A stretch of 64,000 bases of DNA from Arcobacter siniprincipis (GCF_048571125.1 NZ_CP182343.1:310001-374000); one strand, 5' to 3'. Numbered from the stretch's first letter, positions 14,200 through 22,867 are shown. The notes: generated by a model from the sequence alone, not told the origin. Numbers and translations are program-made.

Positions 14200-14938
14200 A
14201 GATTTAAGAAAATTAGATAATTTGGAAAAGACTTATCAATTAATTAAAAACAGAGCAGAAACAATAAGACAACAGTTTTTAAATGATGAAATTTATGAAG
14301 ATACAATAGAGGGCAAAAAGCTAGGAAAAGAATTAGACACATCAGAAGAACTAGAAGAGTTTTTAAATGATGAAGTTGTAACTTTTGAAAGGGATAAAGA
14401 TTTTAAAATTATTAGAGATAAAAAATTCGGAGCATGGGAAAATTATGTAACTGATATTTTATTTGATATGAAAGATATTAAATCCGATAAATTATATTTC
14501 TATGATAAATATAAAGATGATGATAGATTGTATGAATTGTACTTAAACTCAATGTCGATTTGGGATAAGGTCTTAGATGTTAAACATTTCAAAGAGCTTT
14601 TAATATATCTTGATAATGAAAAGTATATTGATGAAGTAAAAACAGCAAAATTTGAGTTCACTATTTTAGATAAAGAGCATGAAGATAGAAGAGAATTTAA
14701 TGAGTACAAATTTATTATCACTTGTAATAATGGTTTAGAACTTGATTTGTTTGCAAATGGTAGAACAGAAACACATGAGAAAGTAAAAATCTATTCAAAA
14801 GATTATGAAGAGGATTACAGTTTTATAGGTACACATATTAAAGAGATAGTAAATAAATTTAGTCTTCTTAAAATGATTAGAACTGCAATAACTGGAATCG
14901 AAAATAAAAAATACAAAATGTATTTAAAGAAAGGATAA
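14177..14938 (+). CDS. Phage hypothetical protein, 253 aa
   Basis: ATG 14177 with AAAGGA upstream. It opens with a coiled-coil-like helix (EDLRKLDNLEKTYQLIKNRAE), is strongly acidic in the middle (many DKYKDDD-type runs) and ends in a basic tail. No membrane segment and no family that I recognise. It is the first clear gene of the plus-strand operon that leads to the integrase; such early left genes often encode host-takeover or recombination accessory factors. Confidence 0.65.
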   Translation: MLRKNYNEDLRKLDNLEKTYQLIKNRAETIRQQFLNDEIYEDTIEGKKLGKELDTSEELEEFLNDEVVTFERDKDFKIIRDKKFGAWENYVTDILFDMKDIKSDKLYFYDKYKDDDRLYELYLNSMSIWDKVLDVKHFKELLIYLDNEKYIDEVKTAKFEFTILDKEHEDRREFNEYKFIITCNNGLELDLFANGRTETHEKVKIYSKDYEEDYSFIGTHIKEIVNKFSLLKMIRTAITGIENKKYKMYLKKG

Positions 14939-14941
14939 ACC

Positions 14942-15115
14942 ATGTGCAAAGCAATCATAATAAAAAGTAAACCGATCACAAAACCATATAAGCTGCAGGA
15001 ACTAAAGAGAACAAATGAAGAGGAAGATTTAGAAAAACAAAATCCATTATTAATACCAAATGGAGTCAGATTAGGAACATTAAAAGATTTATATATAAGG
15101 AGAGTGAATGGATAA
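14942..15115 (+). CDS. Small phage protein, 57 aa
   Basis: ATG 14942 follows AAAGGATAAACC, whose TAA is the previous gene's stop. The protein begins MCKAIIIKSKPITKPYK and is Lys/Glu-rich. It overlaps the zinc-ribbon gene by 8 bases, supporting translation. Function unknown. Confidence 0.55.
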   Translation: MCKAIIIKSKPITKPYKLQELKRTNEEEDLEKQNPLLIPNGVRLGTLKDLYIRRVNG

Positions 15116-15317
15116 GCAAAAGCTATTAAATCTTTTATTACTAAAGATTGAAAATGTAAAAAATCAACCTGATAATACACTTTTTAATGTTGATATTAGA
15201 ATAAAAGAAAAATCAAAATGCCCAAAGTGCAGTTCTTATAACTTTCTTTGTGGTGGAGTTACCATCTATGAAGAAGAGTGTAAAGACTGTGGTTATATAT
15301 TTAGAGATGATTATTAA
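15108..15317 (+). CDS. Small zinc-ribbon protein, 69 aa
   Basis: Residues about 38-62 hold two Cys pairs, CPKC and CKDC, with a further Cys between them, giving a zinc-ribbon fold such as seen in small nucleic-acid binding proteins. The N-terminal 30 residues are a Leu-rich helix. RBS AAGGAG lies 6 bases before the start. Likely binds DNA or RNA; target unknown. Confidence 0.65.
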   Translation: MDKQKLLNLLLLKIENVKNQPDNTLFNVDIRIKEKSKCPKCSSYNFLCGGVTIYEEECKDCGYIFRDDY

Positions 15318-15338
15318 AAAAAAGGGGAAAAACTGTAA

Positions 15339-15599
15339 ATGGAAAAAATAGAAATAACAATAGATGATGCAGTAGGTAGAAGAGTAAAAAGACTAAATAG
15401 ACAAAAAGATTTTTTCAATATGCTCTTTAGCATACTTGTTATCTTACTTGTCGTAAAAGTAGCAATGGAAGTATCACAGTTTGAAAAAGAATATAAGCAA
15501 ACTAAAGAGCTAATTAAAGTTACAAAAGAAAACACCAAAACATATACTAAGTTGTTGAATGTACTTGGTTATTTTGATATTGAAAAGGATGGGAAATAA
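15339..15599 (+). CDS. Single-span membrane protein with coiled coil, 86 aa
   Basis: An N-terminal basic cytoplasmic part (VGRRVKRLNRQK) precedes one membrane helix (residues about 26-44, FNMLFSILVILLVVKVAM) and a heptad-rich tail. AGGGGAA lies upstream. The build resembles small spanin- or Mnt-like accessory proteins only in outline; no family is recognised. It lies in the early plus-strand operon, not the lysis region. Confidence 0.6.
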   Translation: MEKIEITIDDAVGRRVKRLNRQKDFFNMLFSILVILLVVKVAMEVSQFEKEYKQTKELIKVTKENTKTYTKLLNVLGYFDIEKDGK

Positions 15600-15600
15600 G

Positions 15601-15879
15601 ATGTGTAAAAAAGTGGATTTAAAAATAGAAGTAAACATTGAGTTTCAAATAAAAGAAGGGTTCTTAAGTGAAGAGTTAATGGATGCATATGAAGAGCATT
15701 TCCATGAAGTTTCTAATGATTTGGATTTCGATAGGTTTGAAACTAGAGAAGAAAAACACGAGGCAAATATTGGTTGGTACTTGATAAGAGGAGAAACTGA
15801 TTTCATAGAAGGATATGGGAAGGTTGATGATTTTATTGAAAAATCGAATATCACTCTAACGGATGCAGAAAAATATTAA
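15601..15879 (+). CDS. Phage hypothetical protein, 92 aa
   Basis: I place the start at ATG 15601 (MCKKVDLKIE) because AAGGATGGGAAA lies just upstream; an in-frame ATG at 15559 lies deep in the previous gene. The protein is acidic and soluble with a VNIEFQIKEGF strand and a GWYLIRGE segment. Function unknown. Confidence 0.6.
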   Translation: MCKKVDLKIEVNIEFQIKEGFLSEELMDAYEEHFHEVSNDLDFDRFETREEKHEANIGWYLIRGETDFIEGYGKVDDFIEKSNITLTDAEKY

Positions 15880-15911
15880 AGAATTAAGTAAAAAATATAA
15901 AAGGAAAAAGT

Positions 15912-16052
15912 ATGAAAAAGTCAGTAGAAAAAGCTTTAAAAAAAAGTATTCAAAGTCTATTTGAATGTAGAGAAGAGGTTAAAGGTAAAAGAAGAGTGCA
16001 AATAGATAGAGCGATAGGACACTTATTAATGGCTACGAAAAAGAAAAAATAA
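15912..16052 (+). CDS. Small basic phage protein, 46 aa
   Basis: ATG 15912 with AAAGGAAAAAG upstream. The product (MKKSVEKALKKSIQSL then a Lys/Arg-rich helix ending in KKKK) is strongly basic and helical, as expected of a small nucleic-acid binding protein. Function unknown. Confidence 0.55.
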   Translation: MKKSVEKALKKSIQSLFECREEVKGKRRVQIDRAIGHLLMATKKKK

Positions 16053-16702
16053 TAGTGAAATAGAAAGAATTATGAAGAGCCATAAACTCTTCATATTCTT
16101 AACTTTAAATCTGTAATTTACACTAAAAAGTGCTTGAAGATTATATCAAATGTAGTTTAAATTGAGTTTTGAGTATCAAGGCTTTGTTTAGATTATATAA
16201 GGAGAGGATTATGACTATAAATAAGTTTTTAGAAAAAGGTAAATTTTATTACCACATCTAAATTTGAACAAATTTCATTTTTTTAAGGCAACTTTTTAAA
16301 AGCAAATCTTTTATTATGCCATAGTTTTGAAGGCCCATATTTCATATTTTTAAAACCAAATGATTATAACAAAAATGAAATTCTCAAAATTATTAAAAAA
16401 CACATTTTGTTTATTTTAATCCATATCTTTACATGATAGCTCCTTTCAAAATATTTACTACATTCTAAATTCACTTAGTGAAAATTGAAGGTAAGGTGTA
16501 AATTAAATTTTACAAAACTCCGAAACAATTTGGGGGTAGGGGATTTGTTAAATTTTAAAAAATGATAGGTGTCTTAATTGAAAACTAGCTTAAGCAGTTC
16601 ATATTTTTACTCTAAATTTTAGAAAATACAAGTACCTCTTTCGCTTCCCTTCCCATTCGCCATGGCGAAACCCAACTTTATAAAACAATCAAGGAACAAA
16701 CT
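16053..16702. other. 650-bp region without a supported gene
   Basis: No open frame of useful length exists on either strand. Signs of decay are visible: on the plus strand ATG 16211 with GGAGAGG upstream stops after 16 codons; on the minus strand AAAGGAGCTATC leads into ATG-TAA (16434-16429), and short in-frame pieces such as FKNMKYGPSKLWHNK occur between stops (about 16350-16290). A G-rich run (GGGGGTAGGGG, near 16531) and a 14-bp palindrome lie before the methyltransferase. Probably promoter DNA plus remnants of lost small genes. Confidence 0.5.
16656..16669. promoter_or_regulatory. 14-bp palindrome upstream of methyltransferase
   Basis: TTCGCCATGGCGAA is a perfect palindrome 33 bp before the methyltransferase start, in otherwise AT-rich DNA. 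Its position and GC-rich core fit an operator for that gene; it may also contain a methylation target. Regulator unknown. Confidence 0.5.
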
Positions 16703-17947
16703 ATGAGTATAAATGAGAAACCAAATCTACCACTAAGAGTTGCAACTGCTTTTAGTGGTGGACTTGCTGCTGTTGAATTTGCTCTTAAATATGAGAATAC
16801 AAAGCATGAGATAATCTTTGCTTGTGAGTGGGATAAATATGCAAGGCAACAGTATCTTAAGTTTCATGGTAAGCCTAAAACATTTTATAATGACATCAAA
16901 GAACTATGTGCAAAAAAGTATTTATTCTTTATTGATTTATTTGTTTGGGGTAGTCCTTGCCAAGATTTATCACTTAGTGGAAATCGTGAAGGTCTTACAG
17001 GAAGTAAATCATCACACTTCTTTCATGGTGCAAGAGTTCAAGAAGAAATGAAACCAAAAGTTTTCATCTTTGAAAATGTAGTCGGGCTTTTATCCTCAAA
17101 TGGTGGAGCAGATTATAAACTTGTATGTGACACTTTTAGAAAACAAGGTTATTATATTCATTTATCAAGAATGAATGCAAAAGATTATGGAGATCCACAA
17201 AATAGAGATAGGATTTTTATAATTGGTTTTCTTGATGTAAATGCTTACCATAGATACAAAACACCTGAAAAAATACCACTTGAATTAAGACTTAAAGATG
17301 TTCTTCAAAAGTGGGTACCGGAGAAATACTTTTTATCTCAAAAAATGATTGATGGGTTTATTGCACATAAAGAGAGACACCAGGAAAGAGGTAATGGATT
17401 TGGTTTTAATCCCACAAGTGGAGACAAAGTTGCTGCATGTTTAAATACTGTATCCGGTAATCGATCAACTGATGATTATATAAAAGTAGGATATATAAAT
17501 CAAAATACACAAGCGAGTAGCGTAGTGAGTGTAGATGGTGTATCAAATACATTAACAAGTGGCACTCATGGATATGCACAAGGCTACTTTATCAACTCAA
17601 ATACAAAATCAGGATATGAAACTGCAAAAGACTATGACTGCATAAACTTATCAAGACCTACTTCAACTATAAGAAGAGGAAGAGTAGGAAAAGGTTATGC
17701 ACAGACTTTAGAGTGTAGTGGGAATATTGGAGTTATCTATAACTTTATGATTAGAAGATTAACACCATTTGAAACATTTAGACTTCAAGGGTTAAAAGAT
17801 GAAGATATTATATTAATAGTATCAGATACACAAGCATACAAAATATCAGGAAATGCAATCAATGTAACAGTTATGAGACATATATTAAGAGCATTGTATC
17901 AAAAGCAAGAGGTAGTTAGTCCAACTAGCTTATTTGACTTTATTTAA
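16703..17947 (+). CDS. DNA (cytosine-5) methyltransferase, orphan
   Basis: 414 aa. C5-methyltransferase motifs appear in order: I, TAFSGGLAAVEFA (residues about 15-27); IV, WGSPCQ with catalytic Cys86; VI, FENVVG (123-128); VIII, QNRDRIFIIGF (166-176); a target recognition region about 200-330; and X, GNAINVTVM near the C-terminus. No restriction enzyme gene is adjacent, so it is probably a phage orphan enzyme that protects phage DNA from host restriction. The recognition site cannot be read from sequence. Confidence 0.92.
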   Translation: MSINEKPNLPLRVATAFSGGLAAVEFALKYENTKHEIIFACEWDKYARQQYLKFHGKPKTFYNDIKELCAKKYLFFIDLFVWGSPCQDLSLSGNREGLTGSKSSHFFHGARVQEEMKPKVFIFENVVGLLSSNGGADYKLVCDTFRKQGYYIHLSRMNAKDYGDPQNRDRIFIIGFLDVNAYHRYKTPEKIPLELRLKDVLQKWVPEKYFLSQKMIDGFIAHKERHQERGNGFGFNPTSGDKVAACLNTVSGNRSTDDYIKVGYINQNTQASSVVSVDGVSNTLTSGTHGYAQGYFINSNTKSGYETAKDYDCINLSRPTSTIRRGRVGKGYAQTLECSGNIGVIYNFMIRRLTPFETFRLQGLKDEDIILIVSDTQAYKISGNAINVTVMRHILRALYQKQEVVSPTSLFDFI

Positions 17948-17956
17948 GGAGAAGAT

Positions 17957-18199
17957 ATGAACTTATTTGGAGAAAATCCCAAACAAAAAAGAAATATCCC
18001 AGAAGTACCTCAAAACTCAAAGCCATACTTTCCAAGTAATGGAAGTGAGGGCTTGTATTTTGAAGATATTAATTGCTTAAAATGTTCAAAGTATTCTAAG
18101 TGTTCAATACTAAGACGGACTTATGAAGGTAAAAAAGTTAAGCAATGGATTAAAGAAGAAGGCAAAGAGCCTAGATGTATAAGTTTAAGGAGAAAGTAG
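17957..18199 (+). CDS. Small Cys-cluster phage protein, 80 aa
   Basis: The protein has CLKCSKYSKC at residues about 47-56 plus a later Cys, a probable metal-binding knuckle, in a basic background. RBS AAGGAGAAG precedes the ATG by 5 bases. It follows the methyltransferase by 9 bp. Not recognised. Confidence 0.55.
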   Translation: MNLFGENPKQKRNIPEVPQNSKPYFPSNGSEGLYFEDINCLKCSKYSKCSILRRTYEGKKVKQWIKEEGKEPRCISLRRK

Positions 18200-18200
18200 C

Positions 18201-18557
18201 ATGAGCCTAAACCTATCAACAGATTTAGAAAACTACATCAAAAAAAGATATGAAGAACACAAAAGTTCAAGTTATAGACCTCTTGCTTTTGATGTTTTTA
18301 GAGAAAATATACTTTCAAATAAAAGTATAAAACAGCAGTTACATATAAAAGAACAGCAAAATAACAAAGAGTTTTATATATGTACTGGTAAATGTGGCAA
18401 TACACTCCATAAGAGCAATTATACTTATATAAATGGCAAAAGAGACACAGAGTGTAAAGACTGCAAAAAAGAGCGAATAAGAGCAAGTAAAAGAGAGTAT
18501 GCAGCAAAAAGAAGAGAAAGACTAAGAGAACTTAAATTGAAAGGGAGAGGAAGATGA
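18201..18557 (+). CDS. Phage zinc-finger-like protein, 118 aa
   Basis: An N-terminal helical part is followed by CTGKCGNTLHKSNY and CKDCKKERIRAS (four Cys in two pairs), then a strongly basic Arg/Lys helix to the end. The pattern is like small phage HNH-related or zinc-ribbon DNA-binding proteins, but HNH catalytic residues are not visible. Overlaps the next gene by four bases. Confidence 0.6.
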   Translation: MSLNLSTDLENYIKKRYEEHKSSSYRPLAFDVFRENILSNKSIKQQLHIKEQQNNKEFYICTGKCGNTLHKSNYTYINGKRDTECKDCKKERIRASKREYAAKRRERLRELKLKGRGR

Positions 18558-18817
18558 ATTTATTAATTGAAAAAATAATAAGAAAAATGTTTGAGGAAAA
18601 TTGGAGTGGAGAAAGTACACTTAAAAGTATAGATACTATGAAAAAGCAATTACATAAAAATCTTAACGACCAACTTAATGGATATTGGAGTGGTCATACT
18701 GCATATTACATAATGACTAAAGGTGGATTTCTTATTGATGGCAAAAGTAGTACCAATAAACAATTAACACCATTAGGGGAAGTGTTTATAGAACAATATA
18801 ACGAGGAAAAACAATGA
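18554..18817 (+). CDS. Phage hypothetical protein, 87 aa
   Basis: Soluble and helical, with GYWSGHTAYYIMTKGGFLI in the middle. Starts four bases inside the gene upstream and its stop overlaps the next start, so translation is coupled throughout. No family recognised. Confidence 0.55.
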   Translation: MNLLIEKIIRKMFEENWSGESTLKSIDTMKKQLHKNLNDQLNGYWSGHTAYYIMTKGGFLIDGKSSTNKQLTPLGEVFIEQYNEEKQ

Positions 18818-19224
18818 CACCAATAAAATTCAAATACATATTCAGTAATGGCAAAGAGTTTAAAAACACAATACTAACTCTTAAAGAGATTGAAAACGGG
18901 CAATTAAAAGCCTTTACAAATAATATACCATGTAGTTTTGAGTTGGTTGCTGTTTGTCAGTTTACAGGACTAAAAGTTAAAAATGATATTGAGATTTATA
19001 AAGGTGATATTGTTATTTATTATAAAGGATATGTTGATGATTCATGGACAGATAATATCCAAGGAAAACATGGAATTGTTGGACAAGATGAAGAAAATGG
19101 ATATATATGGTATGCAACATTTATAAGAAATAAATTTAGTGGAGTTGGCAAATTAATACCTAGTGGAGATAATTTTGAAGTAATAGGCAACATCTACGAA
19201 AATAAAGAGTTATTGGAGGAATAA
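18814..19224 (+). CDS. YopX-like phage protein
   Basis: 136 aa. The C-terminal part carries the YopX-type pattern: FTGLKVKNDIEIYKGDIV, a central strand region with KHGIVGQDEENGYIW, and a final FEVIGNIYENKELL. YopX proteins are common small phage proteins of unknown role, forming beta-rich oligomers. The overlap with both sides keeps it inside the early operon. Confidence 0.75.
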   Translation: MTPIKFKYIFSNGKEFKNTILTLKEIENGQLKAFTNNIPCSFELVAVCQFTGLKVKNDIEIYKGDIVIYYKGYVDDSWTDNIQGKHGIVGQDEENGYIWYATFIRNKFSGVGKLIPSGDNFEVIGNIYENKELLEE

Positions 19225-19228
19225 AACT

Positions 19229-19459
19229 ATGAGCTATTATGACATTAAACAATTAAGCCAAAAAACACACTATTCAGTTAATACATTATATAAAAAAATC
19301 AAACACTTAAAACAAGGCGAGCACTATTTTAAACCAAATGGTGGTAAACTAATATTTGATGAAAGTGCGGTTGACTTCTTAGTGAAAGGAGAAAACAGCA
19401 ATGGCAAAAGCATACCTACGGAAAGACAGCCAATTTGTTTGGATAAGTTTCTCTCATAA
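19229..19459 (+). CDS. xis: Excisionase-like helix-turn-helix protein
   Basis: 76 aa. MSYYDIKQLSQKTHYSVNTLYKKIKHL is a MerR/AlpA-type winged helix with the usual GEHYFKPNGGKLIFDESAVDFL wing and last helix. It overlaps the integrase gene by 59 bases and lies directly before it, where excisionases lie. It probably bends attachment-site DNA to direct excision (family knowledge). Confidence 0.65.
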   Translation: MSYYDIKQLSQKTHYSVNTLYKKIKHLKQGEHYFKPNGGKLIFDESAVDFLVKGENSNGKSIPTERQPICLDKFLS

Positions 19460-20504
19460 TAACAAAAGATATAGAAAAAAAACTAAGTATGAAAAAAGCC
19501 AAAAGAATCTTAAATTAGTACAAGAAGAAATCATACCTGTAATGATGCATAAAATCAAAACAGGTGAAATCATACTTGAAAAAGTAAATAAAAAGTTATT
19601 CAAGTATTATAGCGATTTGTTTTTGAAATCTAAAAGAGATTTGAAGCCTAACTCATTAAAAGAGTATTCAAGGTATATTGGATTTTGGAATAGTTTTTTT
19701 GCTGATCGTGACATAAAAGAGATTAAAGCATCTGAAATAAAAGAAGCTATCTTTACTAAAGATATAAAAGTTCAAGGGATGAAGGACCATTTAGTTATTT
19801 GTAAAGGCATTTTTAATGAAGCCTTTATTGATGATGAGATTAATTCTAATCCTGTTGATAAAATTAGTTTACCAAAGGCAAAGAAAAAAGAGATTTTACC
19901 ATTTACCAAAGAAGAAGTAAAAGCTATTCTTGATAATGCAAATGGTTTTTTCAAGGCTTATTTAGCAGTTGCTTTTTATACAGGAATTAGAACAGGTGAG
20001 CTACTTGCTCTAAAATGGCAAAATATAGATTTTAAAAATAAGAGAATCTATATTAATGCAACAGTAGGAAACTACAAAGAACAAACAACAAAAACAGGTA
20101 CATCAACTAGATATGTTCCTTTATTTGATATTTTAGAGCCTTATCTAAGAGAACAACAAAAGAGAACAGGATTGAATAAAAATGTTTTTTGCACAAAGAA
20201 TGGGAGACATTATTCATCATCTAATCTAACCATTTATGAATGGAGACCTTTATTAAGACGGATTAAAATCCCTGAAAGAAGAATGTACGAGACAAGACAT
20301 ACTTTTGCAACAAATATGATTGAGTCTCAACAGTTTAGTTTGAATCAAATAGCAGCATGGTTAGGTCATGCAAATATTCAAACTTTAATCAATAGATACA
20401 ACAAATTTATTCCCTCAGAAATTGCCAAGTTTGATGGTCAATTTGATGTATTTAAAGGCGAAAATGACACAGAAAATGTCACGCAAAATATTACAAGTGC
20501 TTAA
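19401..20504 (+). CDS. int: Tyrosine-recombinase integrase
   Basis: 367 aa. An AP2-like N-terminal arm-binding region is followed by a core-binding domain (about 60-150) and a catalytic domain with Arg197 (YTGIRTGELLAL), Arg299 in YETRHTF, His323 (AWLGHANI) and nucleophile Tyr333 (INRYNKF). The usual His of the HxxR box is Tyr296, a variant seen in other integrases. It ends at the right prophage border, beside the proV remnant, consistent with integration in proV. Confidence 0.92.
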   Translation: MAKAYLRKDSQFVWISFSHNNKRYRKKTKYEKSQKNLKLVQEEIIPVMMHKIKTGEIILEKVNKKLFKYYSDLFLKSKRDLKPNSLKEYSRYIGFWNSFFADRDIKEIKASEIKEAIFTKDIKVQGMKDHLVICKGIFNEAFIDDEINSNPVDKISLPKAKKKEILPFTKEEVKAILDNANGFFKAYLAVAFYTGIRTGELLALKWQNIDFKNKRIYINATVGNYKEQTTKTGTSTRYVPLFDILEPYLREQQKRTGLNKNVFCTKNGRHYSSSNLTIYEWRPLLRRIKIPERRMYETRHTFATNMIESQQFSLNQIAAWLGHANIQTLINRYNKFIPSEIAKFDGQFDVFKGENDTENVTQNITSA

Positions 20505-20545
20505 AAGCTTTATATAAAGGGCTTTTTAGATTATCTAGCCAAAAG

Positions 20546-20686
20546 GTATTTATTGCTGATTTTATAAATATTATTGCAGAATCAGCTTTTCCTATTGCAG
20601 TTATAGCTGAAAATGGAAAATATAAAGGGGTCATTTCAAAACGAACCCTATTAAAAACAATTGATGAAGGAGCTATAAATGGCTAG
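20546..20686 (+). pseudogene. proV: proV 3' remnant at attR
   Basis: From about 20546 a frame reads VFIADFINIIAESAFPIAVI, continues into a KYKGVISKRTLLKTI segment and ends at TAG 20684. That is the C-terminal end of the second CBS domain of ProV, the ATPase of the glycine betaine/proline transporter. It has no start of its own and directly overlaps proW. The 5' part of proV must lie beyond the left prophage end. The phage core site probably falls between 20505 and 20545; a small hairpin AAAAGC/GCTTTT (20503-20526) lies there. Confidence 0.85.
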
Positions 20687-21698
20687 TGATCCATGGGGAA
20701 ATGCCTCAACAGCACAAGCAGATAAAGCATCAAGTGTAGATTGGTCAAATGTTGCGCCTGATACAACTCCAATCCCATCTTTTGATATAACAAATCCCTT
20801 TGACCATAGTATTATTCCTTTTGGTTCTTGGGTAAATGATGGTATTAATTGGACAGTAGAAAACTTTAGGGAATTCTTTTTATCTGCAAAAGCACCTGTT
20901 GACGTGATTTTGAGATTTATTGAAACTTTTTTACAATCTCTTTCACCTTATGTAGTGATTGGATTTTTTGTTTTATTAGCTTTACAAGTATCTAGTAAAA
21001 AAATGGCACTTGGAACTTTTCTTTCACTTACATTTATTGGATTTATTGGGGCTTGGGATGCTAGTATGACTACTTTGGCATTGGTTATTACTTCTGTACT
21101 GTTTTCAGTTCTGATTGGCTTACCACTTGGAATATGGAGTGCAAAAAGTGATATGGTAGAAAAAATATTAAGACCTATTTTAGATGGTATGCAAACAACA
21201 CCTGCCTTTGTATATTTGATTCCTATTGTTATGTTATTTGGAATAGGAAATGTTCCTGGTGTTATAGTTACTATTATTTTTGCTTTACCACCACTTATAA
21301 GACTTACAAATTTAGGAATTAGACAAGTGCCAGAGGACTTGATTGAAGCTTCAAGATCATTTGGGGCTAGTTCGTCTCAAATGCTTTTTAAAGTTCAACT
21401 TCCAGTTGCTATGCCTACAATTATGGCAGGGATAAACCAAACATTAATGCTTTCATTATCAATGGTTGTAATCGCTTCTATGATTGCAGTTGGAGGATTA
21501 GGTCAAATGGTTCTTAGAGGTATTGGAAGACTTGATATTGGTCTTGCAGCTGTTGGTGGTATAGGAATTGTTATCCTAGCAGTAATACTAGATAGAATCA
21601 CTCAAGAGATGGGTAAAAAAGATAAAAAGAAAAAAAATAAATGGTATGAACAAGGACCAATTGGTTTAGTTTATAACTTAATAAATAAGGGAAAATAA
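20679..21698 (+). CDS. proW: Glycine betaine/proline ABC transporter permease
   Basis: 339 aa. About 100 N-terminal residues (PIPSFDITNPFDHSIIPFGSWVND-type) precede six to seven membrane helices and the permease EAA loop (EASRSFGASSSQMLFKVQLPVAMPTIMAGI). Start ATG 20679 overlaps the proV stop. It takes up compatible solutes with ProV and ProX during osmotic stress. The prophage now separates it from the 5' part of proV, so expression probably depends on a phage-border promoter. Confidence 0.93.
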   Translation: MASDPWGNASTAQADKASSVDWSNVAPDTTPIPSFDITNPFDHSIIPFGSWVNDGINWTVENFREFFLSAKAPVDVILRFIETFLQSLSPYVVIGFFVLLALQVSSKKMALGTFLSLTFIGFIGAWDASMTTLALVITSVLFSVLIGLPLGIWSAKSDMVEKILRPILDGMQTTPAFVYLIPIVMLFGIGNVPGVIVTIIFALPPLIRLTNLGIRQVPEDLIEASRSFGASSSQMLFKVQLPVAMPTIMAGINQTLMLSLSMVVIASMIAVGGLGQMVLRGIGRLDIGLAAVGGIGIVILAVILDRITQEMGKKDKKKKNKWYEQGPIGLVYNLINKGK

Positions 21699-21700
21699 AT

Positions 21701-22669
21701 ATGAAAAAAATATTAGTTAGTTTAATGGCTATTTTTTTAGCATCAAATCTATTTGGTGCAAAAGTTACATTTTTAAAGACAAGTATTGCAGAAGAAGGTT
21801 TTCAAATGTATATTGCTGCTGATGCAGTAAAAAAATTAGGTTATGATGTAGAAATTACAAATGATGTTAGTTATGAAGTTGCTTTTCAAACAATTGCTCA
21901 AAATGCAAAAAGTAAAGATGCTTATATTATGGCAGCAGCATGGGTTCCTCTTCATGATGAAAAAATAAAAGGTGCTGGTGGAAGTGAAAAAATTGCTGTT
22001 ATTGGGTCGTATATTGAAAATTGTGCTCAAGGTTATCTAATAGATAAAAAAACAGCAGATAAATACAATATCAAATATATCAATGATTTAAAAGATCCAA
22101 AAATCGCAAAACTATTTGATTCAAATGGTGATGGTAAAGCTGACTTATCAGGGTGTGATGCTGGTTGGGGTTGTGAAAAAGTGATTGAGTATCAATTGGA
22201 TGCATATGGTTTAAGAGATACAATTACACATAATCAAGGACAATATGCTTCAATCATCACTGATACAATTGCAAGATATAAAAGTGGAAAACCAATTTTA
22301 TATTATACTTGGACTCCATATTGGGTAAGTGGAAGATTAGTTCCTGGTAAAGATACAGTATTTTTGCAAGTAACTCATTCAGCTCATCCCGTAACTAAGT
22401 CTACAAAACTTCCAAATGGTGCTGATTATGGATTTAATGTAAATACTCAAAAATTTGCAGCAAATGCCTCTTTACTTAAAAACTATAAAGATATCGCTAA
22501 ATTATTAGAAATAATGAAATTAGATGTAAATGATGTAAGTGGTGAAAATATGCTTATGGCACAAGGTCAAAATAAAGAAACTGATATTAAAAGACACGCT
22601 CAAATGTGGCTTAAAAATAATGCTGACAAAATAAATAGCTGGGTAGCAGAAGCTAAAAAAGCTAAATAA
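21701..22669 (+). CDS. proX: Glycine betaine-binding periplasmic protein
   Basis: 322 aa. A signal peptide (MKKILVSLMAIFLASNLFGA) precedes an OpuAC/ProX-type binding domain with Trp/Tyr-rich ligand-box segments AAAWVPLHD, GCDAGWGCE and YYTWTPYW. It delivers betaine to ProW. The start lies 2 bp after the proW stop, behind AAGGGAAAAT. Confidence 0.92.
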   Translation: MKKILVSLMAIFLASNLFGAKVTFLKTSIAEEGFQMYIAADAVKKLGYDVEITNDVSYEVAFQTIAQNAKSKDAYIMAAAWVPLHDEKIKGAGGSEKIAVIGSYIENCAQGYLIDKKTADKYNIKYINDLKDPKIAKLFDSNGDGKADLSGCDAGWGCEKVIEYQLDAYGLRDTITHNQGQYASIITDTIARYKSGKPILYYTWTPYWVSGRLVPGKDTVFLQVTHSAHPVTKSTKLPNGADYGFNVNTQKFAANASLLKNYKDIAKLLEIMKLDVNDVSGENMLMAQGQNKETDIKRHAQMWLKNNADKINSWVAEAKKAK

Positions 22670-22680
22670 TTTACAAAGTA

Positions 22681-22715
22681 TATCATTCCTATAAAAATTA
22701 TTTATAGGAATGATA
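22681..22715. terminator. Perfect 15-bp hairpin after proX
   Basis: TATCATTCCTATAAA (22681-22695), a 5-nt loop and its exact complement (22701-22715). It lies 11 bp after the proX stop. No long T-run follows, but the stem is strong and AT-flanked; probable terminator or 3' end stabiliser of the proWX mRNA. Confidence 0.6.
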
Positions 22716-22790
22716 ATAAAGTTAAGTTGCTATTTGGTTTGTTTGTAATACACTGAAAAAAGTTTAGAAGAACACTTAAAATATTCATAC

Positions 22791-22867
<77 letters not shown>

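Larger units (their letters stand above)
1..20545. mobile_element. Integrase-proximal part of an HK97-type prophage
   Basis: The stretch holds a lambda-like set: tyrosine integrase and excisionase-like gene at the right end, an S24 repressor opposite a Cro-like gene, an initiator gene with internal iterons, then HNH, TerS, TerL, portal, protease, capsid and connectors. Late genes run off the left edge, so tail, lysis and the other attachment site are outside the window. The right boundary lies between the integrase stop (20504) and the proV remnant (in frame from about 20546). The exact core cannot be fixed without the other end. Genes look intact, so the element may be inducible (inference). 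Confidence 0.93.
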
